A stretch of DNA of 64,000 bases from Ceratotherium simum simum (lineage: Eukaryota; Chordata; Mammalia; Perissodactyla; Rhinocerotidae): positions 9,425,693 through 9,489,692 of the forward strand of contig NW_004454193.1 of the NCBI RefSeq assembly GCF_000283155.1, written 5' to 3'. Position numbers and translations under genes: made by a program. Shown here in pieces: positions 10,913-23,879 of the stretch. Within the stretch, counting starts at the first letter, position 1. Each line of letters opens with the position of its first letter. Under the pieces are notes generated by a model that saw only the letters and a program-made list of their open reading frames with translations, was not told where the DNA came from and ran no database searches.

Positions 10913-10930
10913 TGATGTTTTTATGGATCT

Positions 10931-11380
10931 CCCCTAATAATAGTTACCAGTGGGGCAGAATTCATTGGATTCTGAGAAGATTCACACTCCAAACTACCGC
11001 ACCTAGGACAAAGGCTCTTTCAATTGATGGTTTGGTCTGTAAACATGTAGATTTTATTTCCTGCCATTAAGCCCCCAGGAAAAGGGAAAGGTGATTAACC
11101 AGCAGTAGAGAGAAATTTTCTTCACCAACGATGCCCATGGCATGCTTGGGCACTCTTGGTGAAATCGCTCTGAGAAGTATGGGCAGAAGAGTAAAAGGCT
11201 GACTGACACAGAACTATTGCTTGGTGTGCATTTCCAGGCTCTGCCTCCTTTTCTGTCCCTTGGTGGCAGAGGAAGAGGAGAGAGGATTGAACTGTTTTAC
11301 AAAACTGGCAAAATAAGGGTATAGCATCCTCTCACTATCTCCTAGGTTCCAGTCTCTGCAGCATTATATAAGCTTTGTCT
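10931..11380. other. Intergenic stretch after DDX28
   Basis: No exon or named repeat is recognised between the DDX28 3' end and the first downstream ERE. Confidence 0.4.
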
Positions 11381-11399
11381 AAAGTAATGAACAGTGGAG

Positions 11400-11599
11400 G
11401 GCCGGCCCCGTGGCTTAGCGGTTGAGTGCGTGCTCTCCGCTGCCGGCGGCCCGGGTTCGGATCCCGGGTGTGCACCGAGGCACCGCTCCTCCGGCCATGC
11501 TGGGGCCGCATCCCACATACAGCAACTAGAAGGATGTGCAGCTATGACAGACAACTATGTACTGGGGCTTTGGGGGAAAAATAAATAAATAAAATCTTT
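11400..11599 (+). mobile_element. ERE-type SINE with perfect target-site duplication
   Basis: GGCCGGCCCCGTGGCTTAGC head and an AATAAATAAATAAAAT tail. The short-tail form lacks the TTAGCTCAGG module. A perfect 19-bp duplication, AAAGTAATGAACAGTGGAG, is present at 11381-11399 and 11600-11618. Confidence 0.95.
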
Positions 11600-11667
11600 A
11601 AAGTAATGAACAGTGGAGAGTCAAAATATAATACTCCACAAAACAACTTAAAAAGACTTGCACACTG

Positions 11668-11867
11668 GGCCAGCCCTGGTGGCCTAGTGGTTAAGTTCAG
11701 TACGCTCCGCTTTGGCAGCCCGGGTTCGGTTCCAGGGCACGGACCTACACTACTCATCTATCAGTGGCCATGCTGTGACGATAGCTCACATACAAAATAG
11801 AAGATTGGCAACAGATGTTAGCTCAGGGTGAATCTTCCTCACCAAAAAAAAAAAACAAAAAAAAAAA
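11668..11867 (+). mobile_element. ERE-type SINE, second subfamily
   Basis: Head GGCCAGCCCTGGTGGCCTAG and the TTAGCTCAGGGTGAATCTTC tail module with an A-rich end. A perfect 12-bp target-site duplication, ACTTGCACACTG, is present at 11656-11667 and 11868-11879. It differs clearly from the neighbouring copy at 11400, so the two are independent insertions. Confidence 0.93.
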
Positions 11868-11879
11868 ACTTGCACACTG

Positions 11880-12235
11880 CAAATGATAAGCTTACAGAGA
11901 ATAGAAATGGGCCCAGGGTACCCTTTGTCAAAAGAGAATATTGTGCTAAATGTACAATCATAGCTCTGTTTTCCATGTAAAGAAACTGAAGCTCAGAGGG
12001 ATAAAAGAACTTGCTCAAAATCACACAAGTAAATACGACAGAATCTGGTCTTGCCTGCACCAAGGGTTGTGTTCTTAACCACCAGGCTAGCTTTTCTCAA
12101 ATGTGATTCATGCACAGAGTACCTACACATCTGTTTCCCTTGAGTATGCCTTGTTTACATCTATGCCTGGTGCAGTTTTTGATACTGGCCACTTTGACTC
12201 TCAGAAATGACCCAATGTAGACAATAATTGGGTCA
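11880..12235. other. MIR-like remnant and unassigned sequence
   Basis: AAGAAACTGAAGCTCAGAGG and AACTTGCTCAAAATCACAC at 11979-12028 are the core of an antisense MIR. Nothing else is recognised. Confidence 0.5.
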
Positions 12236-12410
12236 CTTGATCCCTGGACCACTCTGGAGGAACTGCCTGGGAAGCTTGTTAAAAGTGCAAATTCCTGAGC
12301 CCCACTCCAGATCTGGATAAGTTTTCTGAGGGTTGGCCCAAGAATCCATGTACAAGTATTTTTAAGTTGTTTTGTGTACTCCCCAGGTGAGTCTCAAGAC
12401 CTCTTAAGTT
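12236..12410 (+). mobile_element. MER20-like DNA transposon fragment
   Basis: GGGAAGCTTGTTAAAAGTGC, AAATTCCTGAGCCCCACTCC and CCCCAGGTGAGTCTC follow the MER20 order. Confidence 0.65.
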
Positions 12411-13870
12411 TATAAACCATTTGTGTCTGCTATTCTGCCTTACCCAGAGACCCAGCCAGGGCCTGATAAGGTTGCGGCACCCCCATCAGATGAGAGGGAT
12501 GCTCCAGACAATTCATCTCTCTGGAACCTTGGAGAATCTGAGTGGTCTTATGCTGGCCCACCTGCCAGGATGAACCTCCTCCAGAGCCCTCCCCAAAAGT
12601 GGTCTGCTCTAATTAGGCCTGACTTCGTCTGTCCTATCCTGCTCCACACTGATCAGACAACTTAGGAGTAGAAAGAAGGTGCTGTGGTTCTCAACCAGGG
12701 CTGGCCAACCTCTAAAATAGTAGCCCAGGCAGTCTCTACCTCCTGGGCACATCCCCTCTGCAGCAGCCCTGTAAACAAATGTCCCGTCTTTGCTGTTTCC
12801 AGGTCAGCCACAGGGAGCGCCCTCCTAGGGAAGGTCATCTCTCATGGCTAGGAAGTTCTTGGCCATGCTGTATCAAAGGCTGCCCCTAATATGGCTCCTT
12901 CCTGTGGGCCTGAGCAGGCTGAGAGCAGGGTTGTCTATTTCCTCCTCGGAGTAGGACCAAATTGTCTTTGAGGAACACCTCTTCACAGTGTGGACCGTGT
13001 TGTTCACCCAGCTGCTGCTGAGCCCACACCTCTTCCTTTCATGGTGACGGGATGGTAGTTATTTGCCGTGTTGGGGGAGAGAGAGGAGTGTAATGGTTAG
13101 GTTGTGGTTTTGTATTATGTCATTTTGTCATGAGTTTGTTTTGAATTTCATATTAAAATGGGCCCATCAGTCCCACTCTGTGGAGTCATTCAAGACCCTC
13201 ATTTTGCCTGAGACCGCCTTTAACATGGCTGCCAGTATCACTGGGATGTGATGAGCTTGTCCTCTTACTCCTGGTGGCTGTAAATCCGGAGCCCCGACGT
13301 GCAGCCCTACCACCGAGCAGAACACCACTCCACTACCTGTGTCAGCTTGGGTAGGCCCCTTACCTCTTGGTTTTTAAGTCCTCAGTTGTAAAAATGTGAG
13401 GGTTCTATGAATCTACCTTTGGGGCAGGACAAGGTCGAGAAGAGCTTGTCTTTGCTTTTATTCTTCCCACCTGGAATGTCTTCCCTCCTCTCCATGAGTC
13501 CGAATCTCACATGTCCTTCAGGACCACACAGGAGCCTTCTCTGGTTTCCCATCCACGCAAATTTCTGCCTCTCCAACTGTTGAATACTTAGGTCAGGGCG
13601 ATAACAGCCTAGCTGTCCCTAAGTTAATCTTGCCTCTCCAACCCATCTCAGAATGTGGGCTTCTCTTGCCCTCCTGTGGTCCCTGGGGCTGTGCCCGCCC
13701 ACAGGTATGCTCCACAGGGAGTGACTACTTGACTAGGGCATGAGTGGGGAGGGCCAGGTGTGAGGGCCCAGGCAGGATGCCTCTCTGCCTCCACCCTGCT
13801 CTCCACAAAACCCCAGGAGCCTGAAGCCTGCCCCTCAAGTCACAGGTTCTTTATGTGACCCCACTGGGTA
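12411..13870. other. Intergenic DNA upstream of DPEP2NB
   Basis: GC-moderate, mostly unique sequence. One 80-codon open frame at 12423-12665 has no homology I recognise and no splice context. An upstream non-coding exon of the next gene could lie here, but I cannot place it. Confidence 0.4.
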
Positions 13871-13893
13871 GCGATGACCTCATAGACCTTCTC

Positions 13894-13907
13894 TGTTTCC
13901 ATGGCAG
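13894..13907 (+). promoter_or_regulatory. RFX X-box-like site
   Basis: GTTTCCATGGCAGC differs at one position from the classical palindromic X-box GTTNCCATGGNAAC bound by RFX factors. It lies 87 bp before the DPEP2NB start codon. A CRE variant, TGACCTCA, lies at 13875-13882, 19 bp upstream of the start of this site. RFX plus CRE-type sites are common before spermatid and ciliary genes (inference for this gene). Confidence 0.45.
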
Positions 13908-13993
13908 CGTAACTAAGCAAACGTGGTGCTCTTGGGGAAACTTCCCGACCAGTTCTTTACCAGATACCAGTCTGTTAGGTTGCCTGAGAGAGA

Positions 13994-15544
13994 ATGTCTG
14001 ACTGGATTGTCTATATTAACTCTAACTTGTCCTCTGTCCCCTGGGAGGGCCACGCAGCAGGTAGGTTGAGTCTGGGCATGTGTATAAGAGGCATTGGTAT
14101 ACACACAACCTCACCTGGCTACCACATGTTCCTTTTGGGCTTGCTCACCATACCTCAGGACTTCCCTGGCTGTAAATAATTTTAGTGGCCTAGGGCCCCG
14201 TCAGGGACCCACAGTGTTCCTGCTCACTGCTGAGGACAAGTGAAATGTCAACCCTGGGCCTTTCAGAAGGTTCAGAAAGATTTATAAATGTAGCCTTCCC
14301 CTTTGGGCTACAAGTTGCTTCCATTCAGACCCTTTCCTGATTGGCCTCTCAGCAAAAGTGCATTTTTGTTGGCAAGTGATAGATGGAGCAGTTTGAGGAA
14401 GAGCTGTTGAGGGCTGCTCTTGAACCTCACCTCCACCCCAGGCTCCTTCACTGTGCTGTCATGTAGACATCCACTGGGGTCCCCTCAGACACGTCCCAGG
14501 CTGAGCTGCTGAGTACTGGGGGAAAGGGTGGTGTCATATCAATGGGAAGAACAGAAGAGGCAAGGGGAGTGAAGAAGTGGTACTGAGCCTGGACGGCTGG
14601 GAAATGGTGTCCCAGGAGGCTGGGCTGATGTGAGCCTAGACTTGGTACCCAGATTCTGGCTCTGAACCTCCTGGTCACTCTGCCTCAGTATTTGGCCTTT
14701 TTTCCTATCTAGATGAAAGTAGCAGAGGGCTAGAGTTCAGTGTGGTTGAAACAGGCGGAATGAATGGGGCCCAAGAGGAGTTGCCAAGGTGAAAGGGGTT
14801 CTTAACCGATTTATATTACATTATTGTTCCAAACTTGAAAGGCATTTTCATTAAAGCCTCTGAAGTGACAGACCTTAAGAAGTGTTTTCTCTGTTGTGGA
14901 AAGGAGAGATGGACGGGGATCCTGATGGCAATTATTTTTGGATTCTACCGTTTTCTCTGGGAATGGGGAACAGATTTCCTGGTCTCCTGCTGCTGCCATA
15001 GGCTCCACGGAATTGCTTTTGCAGCCAACATCCCTTCTCTAGGGGACTCATAGAGGTGATGGGCTAAGGCTGTGCTTTGGATGCCAAAGAGGTTAAGGGG
15101 CTTCAAGCAGAAACTGAGAGAAAGATGAGAGAGGGGAGGTCCTGGCAGGACACTGTGTACAGCAGAAGTGACTGATCAGTTCCGATTTTCTTTCCAGCAG
15201 CAGTGGCTCCCACCCCTCCTCCCACACCTTGTCTCTACCATGTCGTCTACCGAGGGTGTGGAGAAACCCAGATGTGCTGGCATGGAGAGACATACTGCCT
15301 GGTTGGTGGCTACCGGGCCTATGGGGATGCTCCTGTGGCCACCCCAGCAAAGGTGGAACCAGAGAAGCCAGTCCCCAGGCGGGCGCCCAAGAAACGTCGA
15401 GCTGTGGCAGAGTCGGATAAAGAACTCGGTTGCCCAAGCCCCAAAATTCGGCGATTGCAGCATGGTGGCAGGAGGCTGACGCCGCAGAAGCTTGCTGGGC
15501 GAGCCGCTCAGGAAGACCTGCGCCCTGGAGCTGGAACAGGATGA
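13994..15544 (+). CDS. DPEP2NB: DPEP2NB (DPEP2 neighbour), two-exon CDS
   Basis: Join 13994-14060 and 15201-15544: 411 nt, 136 residues. Exon 1 encodes MSDWIVYINSNLSSVPWEGH plus two Ala and ends at CAG|GTAGGT, phase 1. Exon 2 follows a pyrimidine tract (TTTTCTTTCCAG) and supplies the other two bases of an Ala codon; the frame then runs to TGA without interruption. The product has an N-terminal part with Trp/Tyr, a Cys/Tyr-rich middle (YRGCGETQMCWHGETYCLVG) and a strongly basic segment (PRRAPKKRRA, then KIRRLQHGGRRLTPQKL) that looks like a nuclear localisation signal. I assign DPEP2NB from recalled similarity and its place downstream of DDX28; function is unknown. No AATAAA is seen close behind the stop. 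The frame and splice sites are intact, so the gene is probably active. Confidence 0.8.
14061..15200 (+). other. DPEP2NB: DPEP2NB intron
   Basis: 1140 bp, GTAGGT donor and CAGCAG| acceptor. No repeat of the ERE family lies in it. Open frames inside it have no recognised homology. Confidence 0.75.
15195..15203 (+). promoter_or_regulatory. DPEP2NB: Tandem CAGCAGCAG splice acceptor
   Basis: Three successive CAG triplets give three possible acceptors (exon starting at 15198, 15201 or 15204). Because they are 3 bp apart, each keeps the reading frame and changes only the number of Ala residues at the junction. Confidence 0.65.
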
Positions 15545-15830
15545 AGAGAGTGGAGCAGCATCCCCCCTGAGGCTCACATGCCCCTTTATTCCCAGCCCTT
15601 TGGCCCCAGTGGGGTCCTTTACTATTTAAAAAAATGGTTTTCTGTAACAGTGTTTGATTTGAAATCCAGCTTGTCCAGGGCCAGTCCCCAAACCTCCCTG
15701 TTCCCTTAAAGTACATTCCCACATGGGGTACCTGGTCCTCTAAGACCTTCTGCCTCCAAAAAAGACCCTTGGGTGCAGCTTCTAACTGTGTGGCTGTGCA
15801 AATTGGGGCAGGACACTGGAAGGTGCTTTA
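15545..15830 (+). other. DPEP2NB: Probable DPEP2NB 3' UTR
   Basis: Sequence after the TGA. The only A-rich element is CTATTTAAAAAAATGG at 15621-15636, which is not a canonical poly(A) signal. The 3' end cannot be placed. Confidence 0.4.
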
Positions 15831-15860
15831 AGAAATGCAGAGCCTGATGAGTACTGCCCT

Positions 15861-15912
15861 CTGTGTGTGTGTGTGTGTGTGTGTGCGTGCGCGTGCGTGC
15901 GCATGCGTGTGT
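15861..15912. repeat. (TG)n/(GTGC)n microsatellite
   Basis: A run of TG units passes into alternating purine-pyrimidine GCGTGCGTGC-type units at 15885-15912; alternating sequence of this kind can adopt Z-DNA. Confidence 0.9.
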
Positions 15913-15966
15913 AAGGAGAGGAGAGGCAGGCCTGAGAAGATGCTGTTACATCTATCGATCCACCCA

Positions 15967-16300
15967 TCTGTCCATTTATTCAACAAATATTTATTGAGCA
16001 TCTGTTACATACCAGCCGCTGTGCTGGTTGCTTGGGCTATTTCAGTGAATGAGATGATCAAAGCCCTTCTCCTCGAGGCTCCCACAAACCAGACGAAGGA
16101 ACAAACAAGTAAACTATAATTTCAAGTCATTATAATTGCTATAAAGAAAAATAAAATAGAATAAGAAGTTAGAGTGGTGTGGGGGGTGCTGCGTTACACA
16201 AGGTAGTCAGGGAAGGCTTCTTTGAGGAGGTGACATTTCGATGGAGATGAGAGTGAGGGAGTCATGTGAGGAGCTGGAGGAAGAGTATTCCTGGAGGAGG
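15967..16300 (-). mobile_element. L2 LINE 3' end, antisense
   Basis: CCATTTATTCAACAAATATT, then TATTGAGCATCTGTTACATA, CCAGCCGCTGTGCTGGTTGC and AGTCAGGGAAGGCTTCTTTG: a typical L2 3' end read backwards. A weaker L2-like stretch continues to about 16550. Confidence 0.88.
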
Positions 16301-16559
16301 AAACAGTAAGTGCAAAGACACTGCAGTAGGAGTGAGGCTGGCCTGTTCTAGGACTAGCAGGTAGGCCAGTGTGGCCTATAGGAAAGATAGAGAAGAATGA
16401 AAGATGTGGTTGGAGAGGTAGGCATGGGCTGGACCACAGCGGGCCCTGTCAGCTGTGGTGAGGAGTGTAGATCTTGTCTTAAATGTGATGGGAAGTCCTG
16501 GGAGGAATTTGAACAGGGTAGTGAACTGATCTGATGTAGATGCTAAAAACATCACTCCT

Positions 16560-17099
16560 TCTGCTGTGTGCCATGGCAGTCGGGTGCTGGCTGTTACCAG
16601 TGGAATGCCCCTGAGCAGTTAAGGGGACAGTTGGTCCTAGGGAGTGGGGGTGGGGGACTATCAGCAGAGAAGAAAGAGCACAGTGTTTGGGCCCGATCCC
16701 AAGCCCACCGGCCGCCTCAGCCCAGAACAGAAGAGGGCACTGTCGGCAGCTCGTAGCCCTCAGGCCCAGGCGAAGTCACCCAACCTGTGGACAGCACCCC
16801 TGTTCTCAGGGGCCACAGCAGCAAGACTGTTGCTCCTTCCCCCGACACACACCCTCAAGGCCAGAGAAAGTCCTACGACTTAAGAAGTTTCCCTAACCTG
16901 GGTTAGAGGAGGGAGGCCCAGGCCCTGGGGGGGTCCCAGAAAGTTCCCGCTGTGAGTCTCAGTGAACCCACAAAAGACAGCTCATGCCTCTTCTTGCAGT
17001 GACCCCCACTGCCCACTGCTGGGAATGAGAACCTCAGCATCTCTCTCTGATACTTGGTGTGACTGAGGCAGACTTGTGGTTACTGGTGGAGTCAGATAG
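16560..17099. other. Unassigned GC-rich sequence
   Basis: A few overlapping short open frames between 16568 and 16896 are rich in Pro, Arg and Gln, with no recognised domain or splice sites. They are not called as genes. Confidence 0.35.
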
Positions 17100-17250
17100 G
17101 CTGGCAGTTCCCAAACAAGAGGCAAACAGACTCACCTGGGGCTCTTAGGACAACTCGCGATCCCCAGCACCCACACCAGTCCTGCTGAATACATTCTTAG
17201 GGTGGGGTCTGGAAATCTGCAGTTTTACAAGCTTCCCATAACTACCAGTT
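17100..17250. mobile_element. MER20-like DNA transposon fragment
   Basis: CAGTTCCCAAACAAGAGGC, CTCACCTGGGGCTCTTAGGA, AGGGTGGGGTCTGGAAATCT and GCAGTTTTACAAGCTTCCC resemble MER20. Confidence 0.5.
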
Positions 17251-17570
17251 TATAGGAAACACAAGGCAGAGGAACATGTGAAATGACAGCATGGGGTGCG
17301 ATCAGCAAATTCCAAAACACAGAAAACTATAAAGGACAAAGGACATGATTTTTTTCAACAAATAAATTGCAAAGAAGAAAAAAGAAGGAAGAGGAACCCA
17401 CGGATTAAGAGAGAGAACAACCAAATGTAATGTGAGGTCTTATCTACATTGTAATTCAAGTCAATTATTTAAAAATTAGGCAATGAGGGAAATTTGAACC
17501 TGGTAGATAATTTATGATATTACGGAAATACTGTTGGCTTTCTTAGGTGCCATAATAGTATGGTGCTGAA

Positions 17571-17770
17571 GTGAAGAGCCCCCTCCATCGTGGCCATCTA
17601 CTCCTCCATTTAGTGGTACAAAGCTCGAGGGCCACAGCTGAGGCCCTCGGTCAGGAGCACACGCTACTGGACAACCTGACCAAGGTCCAGATGTGCAGGG
17701 AGCGCCCCCTGCTTCAGCCACCACAGGCTATCACAGAGGACCTGCTGCCGAGCATCTTCCAGGGCAGGGA
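17571..17770 (+). other. Unidentified open frame, possible gene fragment
   Basis: The frame from 17571 encodes a segment with a protein-like helical pattern, including EALGQEHTLLDNLTKVQMCR and ITEDLLPSIFQG, in GC-rich sequence bounded by A/T-rich repeat DNA. There is no upstream splice signal and no homologue I recognise. It may be a decayed exon, a retrocopy fragment or chance. Confidence 0.3.
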
Positions 17771-19105
17771 GGGGGAACAAGCCAAATCCCAGTATGGCAG
17801 GACCAGCCAGGACAGGGGTGACATTCTTCTATTCTTTATAAACATGATGGGGGCCTTCCCTTCCCACATCTTAAACAGCCTGTCTCTAATATCCCCCACA
17901 CGGGTAAAGCACAGCACCATCTCCCAAGTACTTGTCACTTCACTGAGTTATACAAGTGTGAGGTGCCGCTGTCACCACCACTCCACAGACTGGGACCTGC
18001 AGGCCTAGGGAGGCAAGACGACCGCCCAGGGATACCCAGTAGAAGCCCACCTGGCTGGAGCAGATGGGAGAGCAGTGGGTGAAGTGTGCCCCAGCCCTCC
18101 AGAAGCCCCTCCCACCCCTCGCCCCCTACGCTCCTCTACTGTCTCTACCTAGGCCTCTGTCTTCAGTGCCTGGGAAGGTGCGATGGCATGCTCAGGACAA
18201 AGCAGGGAGACATGGGTAACCCCAGCAAGTGGCAAGACCTTGATTCAGCTGTTTGGGACAGAAGGCACCTGGCTGGATCAGAAACAGTCCTGCCTCTGCT
18301 TGAAAGCTCCTCCCTTCCTCTGGGACAACACACCCTCTTGAGGAGCTGCCAAGGGACAGGCTGAGCAGGAATGATAACATCACGTTTCACCCAGTGAGCA
18401 AGTCAGCACTACTGAACGTGTCTTCTCTGCCACAGACTTGCCAGCAGGCTAGAAGAGCCAGACGGCTGACCTGGGCTGAGGCAAGCCCCTTTGCTTCTGG
18501 CCAAACCTGGCCATTGGAGAGACTGGTGGTCACCAACCTGCCAGGGCACCTAGAACCAAGGGAAGGAGGAACGCTGAATTGAGCAAGGGATGTTCTGGGA
18601 CAGAGACTGCCCAGCTCTGGACATAGGCCTCAGGGCCTCCTACCATCCCCAGCTTGCACAGCCCTGGGGACACCCACATGCCATGGCAGCCACAACTGCC
18701 CAGGCACAGCCATGGCTTGAAGAGGGCATAGGCAGTCTGAGGATCTGAGAAGCTCCTGACCCTCCCAGGAGTGTGTGAGCCCCAGGACTGAAGAGGAGGG
18801 AGGGAGCGCGCTCTGGATGAGGGCTGTACCCTCTGCTAAGGCCCAACTCACTGAAGAATTTGAGGACCACTCACTGTCTCTGCCTGTAGACACACATGGC
18901 TGATCACAGAGTCTCACAGGGTTCCAGGGTTATGCCAAAGGGACAGGGCAGGTGAACTTGCCAAAAAATTCCTTTTTGGGGAAATGCCCTTGGCACTACC
19001 ATCAAGCTCCCAGTGAGGAGAAAAACCTAGTCCCTAAGGAGAGGGTTAAAGTTAGGCTATGCCCTAAGTCAGAGGTTAAAGCACTCTGGGAATTAGAAAA
19101 AGAAG
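17771..19105. other. No recognised exon
   Basis: This is where further C-terminal exons of the DUS2 copy would be expected. I looked on the minus strand for the segment after the YIRY exon and for the C-terminal double-stranded-RNA-binding region and did not find them. Confidence 0.45.
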
Positions 19106-19598
19106 TTTCAGAAGTAATTTTGATTGATGACCAGTGAGAAGTCTCTATGGAGAGAATCTGTCCTCAACAAAAACAGCTAAGATGGCTGCTCCTGGCTGAG
19201 GCTGTTCCTGCGCCAACACGTTGGCATGAATGTCTTCAGTGACACAGAGCCCGTTGTCATCGTGCATGTGTGTGTGTATGTGGGGAGGGGGTGGGGTATG
19301 AGAGAGAAAGAGACCAATATCGTGTGCCTGGGGCCCCAATAGCATCCTGGATCCAGGAGACCTTACTATGCCCCCTCACACCTCGGAAGCTTTAGAAGGA
19401 GGTGATGGTAGGGGCCTATCTCCTGAGCACCCTCTCCTCACATTGCAGCCGGGGAGACCCAGTGCTGCATTGCAAGAACTAAGAAGAAGAGGAGAGGAAC
19501 AACAAGCGCTGCTGGGGATGGGGGCTCTCCCAAAGCGCTTTCTGCAGGAATGTGGCAGACAGTGAGAAATGACTGTTTTGAAAACCCGGCAGACATAC

Positions 19599-19764
19599 GT
19601 ATCGGATGTACTTCTGCATGACCTCCTGCAGGGGCCGCAGACCCTCCTTGAGGAAGATGGATGGGTTCCACATGGCTGCTCAGGCCGCCACCACTGAAGA
19701 CACTGCCATGGCTTGTCAAAAGCCCTCTGTGTCCAAATACTCTTGGATGTGGTCGTGAGATCCA
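19599..19764 (-). pseudogene. DUS2: DUS2 copy, duplicated last exon, distal and decayed
   Basis: Starts after TTTCAG and ends at CGATAC|GTATGT. One glycine codon is missing at the start (3-bp deletion). Two Arg codons have become TGA (FRQ to F-stop-Q, and ARA to A-stop-A), which is typical CpG decay. The second half, [20 protein letters not shown], is intact. It cannot encode a protein. Confidence 0.9.
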
Positions 19765-20610
19765 CTGAAAGGCAACAGGGGGCTGAGGGGTGTCCGCATC
19801 CTCATACCAGCATTTTTGGAAAAAGGCAACCCTCAGATCTGCCCCTCATTAACTGTGTGGCCTTGGCCAAGTCCTTCAGCTGTGAATGCTTCGGGAGACA
19901 GGAGATTATAACACACACCCCACTATGGGGTCAGGAGCGCCAAGTGAGATAATACAGTAAAGCGGCCCAAACCGTGCCTGGCACTTAACAGGTGTCCCGG
20001 AGATTTTACCTTCCTTCCCCCCGATCCTAAACAGTGGCTACAGCCAGCCCACATCTGAAGACATGGGTCTGCGAGTGGATACTGGGATCACAGGCAAACC
20101 CCCAGGCTGGGACACCTATATGCCCACTAACCTGGGCAAGACCAGCTGGGTGAAAACCCTGGGGAGGGAACAGATGCAGTGGCGATCATGAGAGGAAGGG
20201 AGGAGGCCCAGTTTGGTTGCAATTTTCCTTCCTGCCACCCTGCGGCCCCAAGGGCCCCCTTGAAAACTGCTCTGTCTTCACCTACTCCATTAGGGGCCAG
20301 GCAGCAGCCTCAGTCCAGAGACAGCGTTGTGTGTTGGGGTTGTGGGGAGACCCTCAGGTGGCAGCAGCAGCAATAGGGTCCACTACACTGTCCAAGCCAC
20401 CCCTAAAATCCTTGGCCTGGGGAAGGCTGGGCCTGGCTACCACCCCCACCCTTAGCTCCCTCCCTCCCTCCCACCAGCCAGGCGTGCCTTTTATCAGGGA
20501 TTCAGGGCTTTGGAGCTTCTCTGACCCCCTCCTGCCCTCAGGCTCTGTGCCATCCTAAGGTGCAAGCCTGAACTGGACTCTCGACTGGCCCACACAGGCC
20601 AGCTCCCCAG
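19713..20610. other. Rest of distal duplication unit
   Basis: Sequence shared with 21405-22320; non-coding on inspection. Short open frames occur in both units, but they differ by indels and show no known domain. Confidence 0.6.
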
Positions 20611-20710
20611 NNNNNNNNNNNNNNNNNNNNNNNNNNNNNNNNNNNNNNNNNNNNNNNNNNNNNNNNNNNNNNNNNNNNNNNNNNNNNNNNNNNNNNNNNN
20701 NNNNNNNNNN
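20611..20710. other. Assembly gap, 100 N
   Basis: Exactly 100 N between CAGCTCCCCAG and the middle of an ERE. In the proximal unit the same point is followed by TGGCAACTGTATAATG, so the tail of the ERE and the end of the distal unit are missing. Confidence 0.98.
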
Positions 20711-20798
20711 GTAGGTCCACGCCTGGGATCCGAACCTGCAAACCCCAGGCCGCCGAAGCAGAGTGCGTGAACTTAACCACTACACCACCAGGCTGGCC

Positions 20799-20800
<2 letters not shown>
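20711..20800 (-). mobile_element. ERE-type SINE, tail lost in gap
   Basis: GTAGGTCCACGCCTGGGATC through ACCAGGCTGGCCCC is the head half of an ERE on the minus strand. It lies directly at the start of the proximal duplication unit. Confidence 0.88.
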
Positions 20801-22982
<2,182 letters not shown>

Positions 22983-23879
22983 CTACATGACAGTTGACAC
23001 AGGGTTACCTTAGCCAAACCCTACTGTCCTCCCTACTGAACCTCAGGAAGGTCATGTGACCATCAAAGACAGGGGTCTGGGCTACAGGGGATGGCTCTCC
23101 ATGACTTCTGGGGCGAGGGGCAGGAGCAGCACAGGTCCATGCTGAGAAGGCAAGTCCAGCTCTTGGAGGCCTGCAGGTGAGGCATGCCTGCAGGTGAGGC
23201 ATGGCTGCAGGGGGCCAATGCAGGTGGACTGGCTCCCAAGGTCATACTGCCTTTCCCTGGCTTCCCCTCGCCTCTGCCAGAGATGAGGGACAGTGCCATA
23301 AAAATGCTGTCCCTACTGTCCCAGTCCTGCCCTCCCCAAGGGACTGGGAACAGCTGCCACAGCTCAGACTGGCCACTCCCACACAGCTGCCTATGCTGAG
23401 GACAAGTTGGACAGCTGATCCTGGGGAGACGCACCTGGCGCACGGTAGACTCAGCAGCCAGGGCGGGCCAGAGACCATGGCTGTCAAGACAAGACACAGG
23501 GGAGGCAAAACCACAACCTGTGGCCCCTCCTTCCAAGGTCAATTGCAGGAAGTTTCTGCGTATGAGTGAGTGAGTCTTAGGAATGCTGAGTTAAGCCCTG
23601 ACCTAAGCTGTGCTCAGGAACAAGCAAGAAAGATGGTTGACCAGACAGCCTTTGCCCAGGTCTGTCAGGGTGTGTCCCCTCTGCTACACTCAACAAAAGG
23701 GTCAGAGGCCACAGGGCCTCAGAAGGCCCTGTCAACTCAGCCTCACCTCCACCTCCTCATACCCCCAGCACCCAGTTCTAGCCCTTCCTCAACAGCTTTC
23801 ATGGCCAGAAAGTCCCTCCTTAAACTCACCCAAATCTGTCTTCCTAGTGTTTCCAACTACTGGTAAAAAGGAATAGCTG

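Larger units (their letters stand above)
10675..10930 (+). other. DDX28: DDX28 3' UTR
   Basis: Follows the TGA directly and ends near two poly(A) signals. The 3' end is inferred from these signals. Confidence 0.65.
19106..20610. repeat. Tandem segmental duplication, distal unit
   Basis: Matches 20799-22320 over its whole length with many point changes and small indels, including a shared (TG)n block, the duplicated DUS2 exon, a block with CTTTCTGCAGGAATGTGGCA and a CCCTCCCTCCC tract. The copy runs into the second assembly gap. Confidence 0.92.

Noticed and set aside
15093..15722. 209-codon open frame on minus opposite DPEP2NB exon 2
   Set aside because: Antisense to the spliced coding exon; no domain and no splice support.
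23063..23569. Overlapping long frames on both strands
   Set aside because: GC-rich intron sequence; frames on both strands at the same place are a composition effect.
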